From positions 1 to 64,000 of the forward strand of contig CATQHW010000001.1 in assembly GCA_958296075.1 (NCBI GenBank): a stretch of 64,000 nucleotides of DNA, read 5' to 3'. This DNA is from an uncultured Spirochaetia bacterium. Its GTDB lineage: Bacteria > Spirochaetota > Spirochaetia > SZUA-6 > Bin103. The stretch's first letter is position 1. Each line of letters opens with the position of its first letter. Below are positions 34,713 to 47,229 of the stretch, in pieces. The notes beneath the pieces are model-generated. The model did not search any database and was not told where the DNA came from. It saw only the letters and a program-made list of their open reading frames with translations. The position numbers were made by a program, and so were the translations under genes.

Positions 34713-36173
34713 ATGATGACTTCAATGCAAGGAGATGGAAATACCCTCGACGGAAGCCCGGCGCCGCTCGCATTTCGATTCCGGAATCTGGGACCGATCA
34801 ATGCCGCGGACCTCGAACTCGGCAAGCTGACGATCATTGCCGGGCGGAACAACACCGGCAAGACTTACCTTACGTATACGCTGTACGGCTTCCTGAAGAT
34901 GTGGAAGCATTGGCCGGCAGCCGACCGTTTCCTGCTCGGAAAAGACCGACCTGAGATGTTCCCCGATCTGAGGTCGGTCGCTGAGCAACTCCTCCGTGAC
35001 GGGCGCACCGCATCCCCAATGAGCAGAGAAGCGATCGCGCAACAGCGGACGGAGGTCATCCAACGCCTGAGCAAAGACTTCTCGGAACAGGCAATGTCCG
35101 GTGTTTTCAGCATCGCTGACGAGTTCGACGGCGCCTCTATCGAATTGATCGGCGCTGGCAACGGCTTGGAGCATGACGTTGCCGGCGGCTCCGTTCCACC
35201 ACGGTCAGTGAGCGAGGCAACCGGCCTCTCGATAGATTACGACGGCAGTACCGCAACGTGGACCATCCGCGAAAATCCGTCGAAGACCATGATCTCCCGA
35301 CTTGAGTACCACTTGGCCCACCATTACATGGAGTTTCTGCTCACCGGCGTGCTTCCCGATCCCTTCATCCTCTCGGCCGAACGCTTCGGCATCTCACTGT
35401 TCTATCGCGAACTCGACTTTACCAAAAACCGACTCGTCGATCTGCTGCAAAAGATGGCCGATGACAAGAACCGTGAGCGCGCCTCTCCGTTTCTGATCAT
35501 CGATCGAGCCACCAGCCGGTACGCTTTGCCGATCAAGGACAACATCGACTATACCAGAAGCATCCCGGAGCGAAGAAGAGACAAGGGAGATCTCCACGAA
35601 CACAAGCTCTTCGACTACGTAAAGGACATGATGGATGGTTACTATGGAGCGTCTGGTGACGAGATACGGTTTATCTCCAAGTCACGCGGACACGGGCGCA
35701 GCTTCAACATTCCCTTGCACGCCGCGTCGTCCTCGGCGCGCGGACTGTCGGACTTCTATTTCTACCTGCGACACGTTGTCCGGACCACGGACCTGCTCAT
35801 CATCGACGAGCCGGAGAGCCATCTCGATACCGTCAACCAGATACGGCTGGCGCGGCTGCTGGCGCGTTTCGTCAATGCGGACGTGAAGGTGCTGCTCACC
35901 ACCCACAGCGACTATCTGATCAAGGAGTTCAACAATCTCGTTATGTTGAGCCAGCCGTTCTCGGGCAAGGATGAAATCGTCAGGAAGCTCCAGTACCAAC
36001 CCGCCGATGCCCTGCAGCCGGAGTCGATTCGCGCATACGTAGCGGAGAACAACGGTCTGACGAAGTGCATCGTCGACCGGTTCGGCATCGACATGCCGGT
36101 GTTCGACAAGACCATCGACCAGATCAACGAGGCGGCGAACGAGCTTGCGTCCCGACTTACAGACGAAGACTAA
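34713..36173 (+). CDS. AAA ATPase paired with PD-(D/E)XK-like protein
   Basis: 486 residues from ATG 34713 (34725 possible). ABC/SMC-type ATPase with Walker A G44-RNNTGKT, a long insert of roughly 280 residues, Walker B LLIIDEPESHLD near residue 364, and a D-loop/switch VLLTTHSDYLIKEFNNL. The insert and lower GC than surrounding metabolic genes mark it as accessory DNA. Three bases after its stop begins a small nuclease-like gene, giving a two-gene unit of the kind found in restriction or abortive-infection systems. I do not recognise a named system. Confidence 0.82.
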   Translation: MMTSMQGDGNTLDGSPAPLAFRFRNLGPINAADLELGKLTIIAGRNNTGKTYLTYTLYGFLKMWKHWPAADRFLLGKDRPEMFPDLRSVAEQLLRDGRTASPMSREAIAQQRTEVIQRLSKDFSEQAMSGVFSIADEFDGASIELIGAGNGLEHDVAGGSVPPRSVSEATGLSIDYDGSTATWTIRENPSKTMISRLEYHLAHHYMEFLLTGVLPDPFILSAERFGISLFYRELDFTKNRLVDLLQKMADDKNRERASPFLIIDRATSRYALPIKDNIDYTRSIPERRRDKGDLHEHKLFDYVKDMMDGYYGASGDEIRFISKSRGHGRSFNIPLHAASSSARGLSDFYFYLRHVVRTTDLLIIDEPESHLDTVNQIRLARLLARFVNADVKVLLTTHSDYLIKEFNNLVMLSQPFSGKDEIVRKLQYQPADALQPESIRAYVAENNGLTKCIVDRFGIDMPVFDKTIDQINEAANELASRLTDED

Positions 36174-36176
36174 GCG

Positions 36177-36710
36177 GTGCTGGCACGGAACGTCAAAGAG
36201 ATTCTTGCCGACGGGGCGCTGATATATCCGCCAACAGGCAGGGATGTAACGCTGAAAGAAAAGAACGTCATGACAGTGATCGTCGCCGGGCTCCCCAAGG
36301 ACGCCACTGTCATCAACCTGAATCGGATCGGCAAGCTTTCCGGCATCCAGGATGGTATCTGGAAACGGGCTTGCGACTACCTGATCGTCTTCCACGACGG
36401 TGCGCAGGACGGCGCGCTGTTCGTGGAGCTCAAGAAGACGTTGGGCGGCGGCGGGACCGATGGCCGCGAGCAACTGCGTCGATCGTTACCGATCTTGAGC
36501 TACCTCCAGACCATGTGCGCTCTGCACTTCCCGACCGACGCGCCGCCGGCCACGGCGCGGTACGCGCTGATCGCGGAACGCGGCAGCCCAAGGCTGGACA
36601 AGCAGCCGGTGCGGGCGAGCAACACGCCGCAGGTAGAGGAGTACAAGAACATCCGGGTCGTTTCCGTGATCGGAGAGCGCGTCGCCTTCGACTCCCTCGC
36701 TCGCGGATGA
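36177..36710 (+). CDS. PD-(D/E)XK-like protein, partner of AAA ATPase
   Basis: 177 residues from GTG 36177. Residues 60-90 hold ACDYLIVFHDGAQDGALFVELKK: D67, then E84-L-K86 about 17 residues later, the spacing of a PD-(D/E)XK nuclease core, followed by an amphipathic helix EQLRRSLPILSYLQ. The N-terminal half (LKEKNVMTVIVAGLPKD) is unassigned. Immediate linkage to the ATPase suggests the pair works together, ATPase as sensor or motor and this protein as effector. The function is inferred from the motif and position only. Confidence 0.68.
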   Translation: MLARNVKEILADGALIYPPTGRDVTLKEKNVMTVIVAGLPKDATVINLNRIGKLSGIQDGIWKRACDYLIVFHDGAQDGALFVELKKTLGGGGTDGREQLRRSLPILSYLQTMCALHFPTDAPPATARYALIAERGSPRLDKQPVRASNTPQVEEYKNIRVVSVIGERVAFDSLARG

Positions 36711-36808
36711 GATCGAGGCGATAGCCGGCCAAACCGGCGAGGATGCCGGCGCGCAGGATGCGGTCAACCGGTCGAATCCATGCCGTTCATGCGGTACGCT
36801 CAGCGAGC

Positions 36809-37737
36809 GTGAACGAGCCGGCGCAACGGGTATTCACTCCGGGGACGGGGGTCTCCCCGCCGGCGCTGACCGGGCGCGAGCGGGAACAGAACGTGCTCCG
36901 GCAGTGCTTGGCCTACCTGCTCGGTGGTGAGGCTCCGCCGCACGACGTGGCGATGATGGGACCGCGCGGCAATGGCAAGACCGTACTGCTCAACTGGTTC
37001 GAGGGCGCCTGCCGCCAGACCGGCCGGATTCACGTCGCGCGGCTTTCGCCAAGCCGGATACGGACGGATCGCGACCTGGTCGACCTTCTGCTGCCGGCAT
37101 CCGCCATCGGGAAGCTCCTGCCCAGGAAACTTGGCGTCGCCGGCATCGGCCAAGCCGAATGGGCGGCCCCGGCTCCGTCCTCTCAGGACCTGACGGCGCG
37201 ACTGAGCGCCCGGTGCCGCAAGAGACCCATCGTCGTCCTGGTCGACGAGGCGCACACCCTCGATCATGACGTCGGCCAAATACTGCTGAACGTCAGCCAG
37301 GAGGTGCGCGCCAACGCGCCGTTCCTGCTGGTGGTGGCGGGAACGCCGGGCCTGCCAGCGCATCTCAGTACCATGAACGCGTCCTTCTGGAGCCGATTGG
37401 ACGAAGGACGCTTGGCCATCGGCCTGCTGAGCCGCGCTGCCGCTCGCGCGGAGACGGCCTGCTGGCTGCGGCGGTGGCGGCGGCGCAGCCGTTTCGGGGC
37501 GCTGCCACCGCATCCGACGAAGCCATCGACGCCGCCCTCGCCACGACCGGCTCCGGCGCCGCTGCCCGGCTTGCAGCGCGCGAGGAACTGAACCGGCTCG
37601 GCTACGTCTGGAGCCCGCCGGGCCAACTGCCCCCGGTCGTGTGGATCGCCGGCATTCCGTCGCTGATGACCTACGTCGTGGACCGCGGCGGCGGTAGCCG
37701 GGCAAGCCGGGCGAGGATGCCGGCGCACACGGTGTAG
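36809..37737 (+). pseudogene. AAA ATPase, frameshifted in its C-terminal part
   Basis: GTG 36809 begins VNEPAQRVFTPG, then a P-loop ATPase core: Walker A MMGPRGNGKTVLLNWF, Walker B PIVVLVDEAHTLDHDVGQ, sensor VVAGTPGLPAHLS and LLSRAAAR. This resembles the archaeal-type ATPases found as orphan genes in bacteria. At about 37460 the frame shifts: the helical continuation ([38 protein letters not shown]) is in a different frame and lacks the usual YPYFIQL block. The end overlaps the 3' end of the opposite mtnN gene. Probably inactive. Confidence 0.7.
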
Positions 37738-38393
37738 GAGTTGGCGGCCGCGCGGCGCAGGAAGACGCCGAAGTCGGCCGGGGCGGCGGCGTCCGCCTTG
37801 TCGGACACGGAGCGGACGATCACGAACGGGACGCGGTTGACGGTCGCCACCAGCGCGATCGCCGCGCCTTCCATCTCCACCACCGCGCCGTCGAGCTCCC
37901 GCAGTCGCCGGCGCAGCGCCTCGTCCGGGTCGCTGACGAACTGGTCGCCGGTCAGGATGCGGCCGGCGACCACGCGCCGGCCGGCCACCGGCGTGGCGAG
38001 CGCCAGCTCCACCAGCCGCGGGTCGGCGCGCAGGATGCGGTGCTCGGTGTACGGCACCTGGCCCAGCTCGAAACCCAGCGCCGTGGCGTCCAGGTCGTGC
38101 TGCACGCAGTCCCGGCCTACCACCACGTCGCCGGGCTCCAGCCCGTCGCGCACGCTGCCGGCGATGCCGGTGACGATCAGGTAGTCGGGCCGCACGTGGT
38201 CGATCGCCCGCTGCGCCACCATCGCCGCGAACGCCTTGCCGACCCCGGTCCGCATCAGCACGGTGTCCGCGCCGCCGGCCCGGAACCGGAAGGCCGCAAA
38301 CGGCGTCCCCGCCTCCACGGGTTCCAGCTCGTGCGCGCCGCGGAACGCCTCCAGCTCCTCATCCAGCGCGGCCAGGATCACGACGGTCGGCAT
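37671..38393 (-). CDS. mtnN: 5'-methylthioadenosine/S-adenosylhomocysteine nucleosidase-like
   Basis: 240 residues from ATG 38393 (open frame upstream to 38477 discarded). Hydrolyses the N-glycosidic bond of MTA/SAH to release adenine, a purine that apt (33893) could salvage. Motifs: [12 protein letters not shown] at the N-terminus, [20 protein letters not shown], the DATALG substrate loop, [10 protein letters not shown] (catalytic Glu region) and [10 protein letters not shown] with the catalytic Asp. Length fits. Its end overlaps a decayed ATPase gene on the other strand. Confidence 0.85.
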   Translation of the reverse strand: MPTVVILAALDEELEAFRGAHELEPVEAGTPFAAFRFRAGGADTVLMRTGVGKAFAAMVAQRAIDHVRPDYLIVTGIAGSVRDGLEPGDVVVGRDCVQHDLDATALGFELGQVPYTEHRILRADPRLVELALATPVAGRRVVAGRILTGDQFVSDPDEALRRRLRELDGAVVEMEGAAIALVATVNRVPFVIVRSVSDKADAAAPADFGVFLRRAAANSYTVCAGILARLARLPPPRSTT

Positions 38394-38457
38394 ACCGGCA
38401 AACCTACCGCATCCCGCGCCGCCCGGACTACCGGCGAAACGGTGTACCCTGCCACCC

Positions 38458-40923
<2,466 letters not shown>

Positions 40924-40942
40924 CCGGATCGGAATCCAGCCG

Positions 40943-41971
40943 GTGAGCGGCACGATCCGCGCGATCCGCTTCGAGGCGCCGTATCAGGTCCGCGCGGTGC
41001 GCGTCGGCGCTCCGCCGGCGCCGGAGCCCGGCCACGCCCTGGTCCGGACCCGTTCGGTCGGCGTATGCGGCACCGACGTGAGCGCCTACCGCGGCACCTT
41101 TCCGTTCTTCGACTTTCCGCGCATTCCGGGGCATGAGCTGGGCGTCGAGGTGCTGGAGGTGGGAGCCGGCGTCACCTCGGTCGTTCCGGGAGACACCTGC
41201 AGCGTCGAGCCCTACCTGAACTGCGGGCGCTGCTACGCGTGCCGCCGCGGCCGGAGCAACTGCTGCGAGCGGCTCAGCGTCATCGGCGTCATGCAGGACG
41301 GCGGCCTCTGCGAACGCTTCACGCTGCCGGCCGGCAAGCTGCACCGCGCCGCCGGGCTCACCTTCGATCAACTCGCGCTGGTGGAGACGCTGGCGATCGG
41401 CTGCCACGCCGCCGCCCGCGCCGCACCGGTCGCCGACGACCAGGCGCTCGTCATCGGCCTGGGGCCGATCGGACTGGCAGCGCTGGAGTTCGTGCGGCTG
41501 CGCACCGCCCGCGTGACCGTCATGGACCGGCTGGCGGCGCGCGTCGACTTCTGCCGGGACACCTACCGCCCGGCCGGCGCCGTCGTCGCCGGCGACGGCG
41601 CCGACCTGCGCGCCGGATCGGACGGCCGCATGTTCGACGTGGTGATCGACGCCACCGGCAGTCCGCAGTCGATGGCCGCCGCCCTCACCTGCGCCGCCCA
41701 CGGCGGCACGGTGGTCTTTCTGGGGCTCACCCGCCAGGAGATCGTCTTTGCCCAACCGGAGATGCACCGGCGCGAGCTGACGCTGCTGGCCACCCGCAAT
41801 GCCCTCCCCGGAGACTTCCGGCAGGTAATCGACGCCATCGCCGTCGGCACCATCGACACCGGTCCGTGGATCACCCACCGGGTCGCCTTCGCGGAGGTGG
41901 AGCAGCGCTTCGATGCGCTTACCCGTCCGGAGACCGGCGTGCTCAAGGCGGTCATCGACCTTGCATCGTGA
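40943..41971 (+). CDS. zinc-dependent alcohol/polyol dehydrogenase
   Basis: 342 residues from GTG 40943. Catalytic zinc ligands in [11 protein letters not shown] and PGHELGVEV; structural zinc cysteines in [16 protein letters not shown]; GroES-like N-terminal and Rossmann C-terminal domains, with [14 protein letters not shown] as the NAD(P) loop. It belongs to the threonine/sorbitol/sorbose dehydrogenase group; the substrate is likely a secondary alcohol of a sugar derivative. Placed between the fused E1 gene and an amino-acid-type importer. Confidence 0.88.
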   Translation: MSGTIRAIRFEAPYQVRAVRVGAPPAPEPGHALVRTRSVGVCGTDVSAYRGTFPFFDFPRIPGHELGVEVLEVGAGVTSVVPGDTCSVEPYLNCGRCYACRRGRSNCCERLSVIGVMQDGGLCERFTLPAGKLHRAAGLTFDQLALVETLAIGCHAAARAAPVADDQALVIGLGPIGLAALEFVRLRTARVTVMDRLAARVDFCRDTYRPAGAVVAGDGADLRAGSDGRMFDVVIDATGSPQSMAAALTCAAHGGTVVFLGLTRQEIVFAQPEMHRRELTLLATRNALPGDFRQVIDAIAVGTIDTGPWITHRVAFAEVEQRFDALTRPETGVLKAVIDLAS

Positions 41972-42060
41972 CCGACGCCGGGTTAGGATTCGACCGTCGT
42001 CGATCGGCAGACGTTCCGGCCGCCGGCTCATATTTCGCACCGATACCAGGGGATAATACC

Positions 42061-43245
42061 ATGAAACGACTGATCGCAAGCGGGGTACTACTCGTCTTCG
42101 TCCATGCTGGCGCAGCCTTCGCGCAGGACGTCAAGCTCGGCGTGGTGCTCGGCTATACCGGGCCGATCGAATCGTTGACACCGGCCATGGCGGCCGGCGC
42201 CGAGCTGGCGATCGCGGAGGTGAGCGACAGCGGCGCGCTGCTCGGCGGTATGCAGGTCGGCTCCGTACGCGGCGACTCGACCTGCGTCGACTCGGCGGCA
42301 GCGGTCGCGGCGACCGAACGGCTCGTCACCTCGGACCGGGTGAACGCCATCATCGGCGGCGACTGCTCGGGCGTGACCATCGCCATGCTGCAGAACGTGG
42401 CCAAGGCCAACGGCATCGTCATGATCTCTCCGTCGGCCACCTCGCCGGCCCTGTCGACGATCGAAGACGACGGACTCTTCTTCCGGACCTCGCCGTCCGA
42501 CGCCCGGCAGGGCGAAGTGATCGCCAATATCCTGATCGAGATGGAGATCATGGAAGCGGCGCTGACCTACACCAACAACGATTACGGGAAGGGACTGGCC
42601 GACAGCATCCAGGCCAACGTGGAGAAGCTCGGCGGGCAGATCACGATCTCCGCGCCGCATGAGGACGGCAAGGGAGATTACAGCTCCGAGGTTGCGGCGC
42701 TGGCGGCGGTCGGCGGCGATATCCTGATCGTTGCCGGCTACCTCGACCAGGGCGGCAAGGGCATCATTCAGGCGGCGATCGACACCGGCGCCTTCGACCG
42801 GTTCTTCCTCCCGGACGGCATGATCGGCGCCAGCCTGACCGAGACGATCGGCCCCGACCTCGACGGCTCGATCGGCACGGCCCCCGGCACCGACAGTCCG
42901 GGCGCGACGCATCTGGACGAGATGATCGAGGCGGCAGGCCATGAGAGCGGGCCGTTCGTGGGCGAGTCGTACGACGCGGCCGCCCTGATCCTGTTGGCGA
43001 TGCAGGCGGCGGGGTCGGCCGACAGCGCCGCCTTCAAGGATCACGTCATGACCGTCGCCAACGCCCCCGGCGAGCAGATCTATCCCGGCGAGTTGGCCAA
43101 GGGGTTGGCGATCATCGCGGCAGGAGGCGAAGTCGACTACGTCGGCGCCTCGGACGTCGAGTTGATCGGTCCCGGCGAGAGCGCCGGAACCTACCGCGAA
43201 TACGCGATCGAAGACGGTGAGTTCATGACCGTCGGCTACCGCTAA
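42061..43245 (+). CDS. branched-chain-amino-acid-type ABC importer binding protein
   Basis: 394 residues from ATG 42061 (GGGG-ATA-ACC upstream; longer frame rejected as antisense-like). Signal peptide MKRLIASGVLLVFVHAGAAF cleaved near AQDVKL. Periplasmic-binding fold type I: VKLGVVLGYTGPIESLTP, then an IIGGDCSGVTI and MISPSATSPALS ligand-contact region. These proteins bind leucine-type amino acids but relatives take up urea, amides or aromatic acids. Two cysteines (TCVDS and GDCSG) could form a disulfide. The liv genes follow after a hairpin. Confidence 0.92.
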   Translation: MKRLIASGVLLVFVHAGAAFAQDVKLGVVLGYTGPIESLTPAMAAGAELAIAEVSDSGALLGGMQVGSVRGDSTCVDSAAAVAATERLVTSDRVNAIIGGDCSGVTIAMLQNVAKANGIVMISPSATSPALSTIEDDGLFFRTSPSDARQGEVIANILIEMEIMEAALTYTNNDYGKGLADSIQANVEKLGGQITISAPHEDGKGDYSSEVAALAAVGGDILIVAGYLDQGGKGIIQAAIDTGAFDRFFLPDGMIGASLTETIGPDLDGSIGTAPGTDSPGATHLDEMIEAAGHESGPFVGESYDAAALILLAMQAAGSADSAAFKDHVMTVANAPGEQIYPGELAKGLAIIAAGGEVDYVGASDVELIGPGESAGTYREYAIEDGEFMTVGYR

Positions 43246-43258
43246 ACGGTGCCGGTCA

Positions 43259-43298
43259 GCGCATGAGCGGCAACGGCCGGCCCGTTACGCTCATGCGC
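43259..43298 (+). promoter_or_regulatory. 11-bp perfect hairpin with inner stem after binding-protein gene
   Basis: Bases 43259-43269 pair exactly with 43288-43298; an inner AACGG/CCGTT stem extends it. It begins 14 bases after the binding-protein stop and precedes livG by about 50 bases. No T-run. Same position as the hairpins at 3482 and 12528. Confidence 0.7.
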
Positions 43299-43348
43299 CC
43301 CGTCTTCCGGCCCCTGGCGGCGGATCGGGCCGGCGCATTCTTGACCTC

Positions 43349-44131
<783 letters not shown>

Positions 44132-44138
44132 GCCGGCG

Positions 44139-44846
44139 ATGAGTCTGCTGGTGGGTGAAGAGCTGACCGGCGGATACGGCGGCGGCGTCGACATCCTGCG
44201 CGGCTGTTCCATCGCCGTCGATCGCGGCGAGATCGCCGTGGTGGTGGGCCCCAACGGAGCCGGCAAGTCGACCGCCATGAAGGCGCTGTTCGGGCTGCTG
44301 CGCCTGCGCGCCGGCAGCGTGCGCCTGGACGGCAAGGACATCACGCCGCTGGCTCCGCAGGCGCGGGCGCGCCGGGGCATGGGCTTCGTGCCGCAGACCG
44401 ATAACGTGTTCCGGTCCATGACCGTGGAGGAGAACCTGGAGATGGGGGCGTTCCTCCGCGACGACGATATTTCCGGCACCCTGAACGAGGTCTATCGCCT
44501 GTTTCCGGTGCTGCGCGAGAAGCGCCGGCAGCCGGTCGGCGAACTCTCCGGCGGGCAGCGGCAGCAGGCGGCCATCGGCCGCGCCCTGATGAACCGACCG
44601 CAGGTGCTCATGCTCGACGAGCCGACGGCCGGGGTGTCGCCGATCGTCATGCGGGAACTGTTCGAGCGCATCATCGACATCTCCCGCGGCGGCGTGGCGA
44701 TCCTCATCGTCGAACAGAACGCCCGCCAGGCGCTCGAACTGGCGGACACGGGGTTCGTGCTGGTACAGGGCCGTAACCGCCATACCGGCGCGGGCGCCGA
44801 GTTGCTGGCGAATCCCGAGATTCGCCGCTCCTTTCTGGGAGGGTGA
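44139..44846 (+). CDS. livF: branched-chain-type ABC importer ATPase, LivF
   Basis: 235 residues from ATG 44139. Walker A GPNGAGKSTAMKALFGLL, a Q-loop VPQTDNVFRSMTVEENL, signature LSGGQRQQAAIGRAL, Walker B VLMLDEPTAGVSP, and the H-loop position filled by glutamine-containing IVEQNARQAL as is normal for LivF. Tight spacing (3 bases) to livH shows a single operon. Confidence 0.93.
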   Translation: MSLLVGEELTGGYGGGVDILRGCSIAVDRGEIAVVVGPNGAGKSTAMKALFGLLRLRAGSVRLDGKDITPLAPQARARRGMGFVPQTDNVFRSMTVEENLEMGAFLRDDDISGTLNEVYRLFPVLREKRRQPVGELSGGQRQQAAIGRALMNRPQVLMLDEPTAGVSPIVMRELFERIIDISRGGVAILIVEQNARQALELADTGFVLVQGRNRHTGAGAELLANPEIRRSFLGG

Positions 44847-44849
44847 CCG

Positions 44850-45863
44850 GTGCAGGACATCGCCAACGCGGTCGTGCTCATCACCAACTTCCTGATCGTT
44901 CCGGCCACCGTCTACGGCTGCCAACTGGCGCTGGGCGCCCTGGGGGTCACGCTGGTATACGGCATCCTGCGGTTCTCCAACTTCGCGCACGGTGAGACCA
45001 TGGCGTTCGGGGCCATGGTCACGATCATGGTCACCTGGCTGCTGCAGTCCTGGGAGGTGGGCATCGCTCCCCTGCCGACCGCCCTGCTGGCGCTGCCGGT
45101 CGGGATCGCCGCCGCCGGCGGCCTCTGTCTGGTCACCGACCGCTGGGTCTACCGGTTCTACCGGCGCCGGAAGTCGCCGCCGGTCATTCTGCTGGTCGCC
45201 TCGGTCGGCATCATGTTCGCGCTCAACGGGCTCATCCGCTTCCTGATCGGGCCGGACGATCAGGTCTTCACGGACGGGACGCGCTTCGTGGTCAGCGCCC
45301 GGCAGTTCAAGGAGGCGACCGGCCTTGCCGAGGGGCTTGCCGTCAAGACCACGCAGACGATCACGGTCGCGGTGACCGCGATCCTGGTCGCCTGGCTCTT
45401 CTGGTTCCTCGGCAGGACGCGAACCGGCAAGTCGATGCGCGCCTATTCGGACAACGAAGACCTGGCCCTGCTGTCCGGCATCAACCCGGAACGGGTCGTG
45501 GCGGCCACGTGGCTGATCGTGGGCGGCCTGGCCGCCGTGGCGGGAGCGCTGTACGGACTCGACAAGAGCTTCAAGCCGTTCACCTTCCTGTCCCTGCTCC
45601 TGCCGATCTTCGCCGCCGCCATCGTCGGCGGTCTGGGCAATCCGCTCGGCGCCATCGCCGGCGCCTTCGTGGTGGCGTTTTCGGAAGTGCTGATCACCTA
45701 TCCCTACAAGAAGTTCTTCGGCTATCTGGGACCGGAAGGCTGGCAGCCGGAAGGCTTGGTGCAACTGCTCACCACCGACTACAAGTTCGCCGTATCGTTC
45801 TTCATACTGGTGGTGGTGCTGCTGGTGAAGCCGACCGGCATCTTCAGCGGCAAGTCGACGTGA
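44850..45863 (+). CDS. livH: branched-chain-type ABC importer permease, LivH
   Basis: 337 residues from GTG 44850. About eight membrane helices; the LGALGVTLVYGILRFSNFAHGE motif near the N-terminus and the EAA-like region (RAYSDNEDLALLSGINPERV) are typical of LivH. A conserved late LPIFAAAIVGGLGNPLGA stretch completes the pore. Its stop overlaps livM start (GTGA). Confidence 0.93.
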   Translation: MQDIANAVVLITNFLIVPATVYGCQLALGALGVTLVYGILRFSNFAHGETMAFGAMVTIMVTWLLQSWEVGIAPLPTALLALPVGIAAAGGLCLVTDRWVYRFYRRRKSPPVILLVASVGIMFALNGLIRFLIGPDDQVFTDGTRFVVSARQFKEATGLAEGLAVKTTQTITVAVTAILVAWLFWFLGRTRTGKSMRAYSDNEDLALLSGINPERVVAATWLIVGGLAAVAGALYGLDKSFKPFTFLSLLLPIFAAAIVGGLGNPLGAIAGAFVVAFSEVLITYPYKKFFGYLGPEGWQPEGLVQLLTTDYKFAVSFFILVVVLLVKPTGIFSGKST

Positions 45864-47191
45864 CCGAACGCCTCGGTCAGGGGATCATGCGCATTCCCCG
45901 CAAGCCCGCCCTGTTCGCGGTCATGGCGGTGCTGGTCTGCCTGGTCGGTCTGCTGCAGAGCTGGTCGCTGGCGCTGGCGATCCTCAACCTGTGTCTGATT
46001 TCGGCGATCATGACGCTCGGCGTCAACGTCCAGTGGGGCTACGCGGGCCTCTTCAACGCCGGCGTCATGGGCTTCGCGGCGCTGGGCGGACTGGCCGGCG
46101 TGCTGGTCTCGATGCCGCCGGTGGCCGCCGCCTGGCGCGCCGGCGGCGCCGGCGTGCTGGTGGCGCTGGGGTTCGCGGCGCTCGCCGTGGTCGGCGCGCT
46201 CTTCGTCCGCCGCCGTATCCGGCGGCCGATCCATCGCCGGCTGGCGGTGGCGTTGCTGCTGATCGGCGGGTACCTGGCCGGCCGCGCGGTGTTCGCGCCG
46301 GCGGTGCGCGCCATCGAAGCGGTCGACCCCACCACGACCGGCTTTCTGGGCGGGTTCGGCCTGCCGATCGTCCTGTCGTGGCTGGTCGGCGGCGCGCTGG
46401 CGGCTGGCGCCGCCTGGGTCTGCAAGATCAGCCTCACTCTCCGTTCCGACTATCTCTCCATCGCCACGCTCGGCATCTCGGAGATCATCGTGGCGTTCCT
46501 CAAGTACGAGGAGTGGCTCACGCGCGGGGTGAAGAACGTCAATGGCCTGCCGCGGCCGGTCCCCTACGAGATCGATCTGCAGAACGCCGCGTGGTTTCGG
46601 GATTGGGCGGCCGGCCTGGGCGTGCCCTACATGGAGTGGTCGTCGATCGTCGTGAAGCTCTGCTACGCGGGCCTGTTCCTGGTGGTGCTGGTCGTCCTGA
46701 TGTGGCTGGCGGAGACGGCGCTGCGTTCGCCGTGGGGCCGGATGATGCGCGCGATCCGGGACAACGAAACCGCCGCCGGAGCGATGGGAAAGGACGTCGG
46801 CGCCCGCCATCTGCAGGTCTTCGTGCTCGGCTCGGCGGTGGTCGGCATCGCCGGCGCCATGCTCACCACGCTCGACGGCCAGTTCACGCCCGCCTCCTAT
46901 CAGCCGATGCGCTTCACCTTTCTCATCTGGGTCATGGTGATCGTGGGCGGCTCCGGCAACAACTGGGGCGCCGTGCTGGGCGGCTTCGTGATCTGGTACT
47001 TCTGGGTGCAGGCCGAACCGATCGGCCTGCGGCTGATGGAGATGGTCACCGCTCCCCTCGCACCGGACAGCCCGCTCCGGACGCACCTCCTGTCGAGCGC
47101 CGCCCACATGCGTCCGATCGTCATGGGGCTGATCCTGCTGCTCGTCCTGCGCTTCGCCCCGCGCGGCCTGATCCCCGAGGAGCGGCGATAG
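45860..47191 (+). CDS. livM: branched-chain-type ABC importer permease, LivM
   Basis: About 443 residues from GTG 45860, overlapping livH. Motif VNVQWGYAGLFNAGVMGFAALGG near residue 55 and SDYLSIATLGISEI define LivM; the ATPase-contact loop is RAIRDNETAAGAMGKDV. It is longer than usual LivM (about 330-420) because of an extra two-helix segment around residues 85-150 (VLVALGFAALAVVGALFV, LAVALLLIGGYLAG). Last gene of the importer operon; ends 38 bases from the convergent ceramidase-like gene. Confidence 0.92.
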   Translation: MTERLGQGIMRIPRKPALFAVMAVLVCLVGLLQSWSLALAILNLCLISAIMTLGVNVQWGYAGLFNAGVMGFAALGGLAGVLVSMPPVAAAWRAGGAGVLVALGFAALAVVGALFVRRRIRRPIHRRLAVALLLIGGYLAGRAVFAPAVRAIEAVDPTTTGFLGGFGLPIVLSWLVGGALAAGAAWVCKISLTLRSDYLSIATLGISEIIVAFLKYEEWLTRGVKNVNGLPRPVPYEIDLQNAAWFRDWAAGLGVPYMEWSSIVVKLCYAGLFLVVLVVLMWLAETALRSPWGRMMRAIRDNETAAGAMGKDVGARHLQVFVLGSAVVGIAGAMLTTLDGQFTPASYQPMRFTFLIWVMVIVGGSGNNWGAVLGGFVIWYFWVQAEPIGLRLMEMVTAPLAPDSPLRTHLLSSAAHMRPIVMGLILLLVLRFAPRGLIPEERR

Positions 47192-47229
47192 CGCGCTCCA
47201 GGTCGACGCGCATGGCGCGATCAGCGGGC

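Noticed and set aside
38236..38457. 5' extension of the fused E1 gene
   Set aside because: It overlaps the divergent mtnN gene start and lacks family similarity; ATG 38458 fits.
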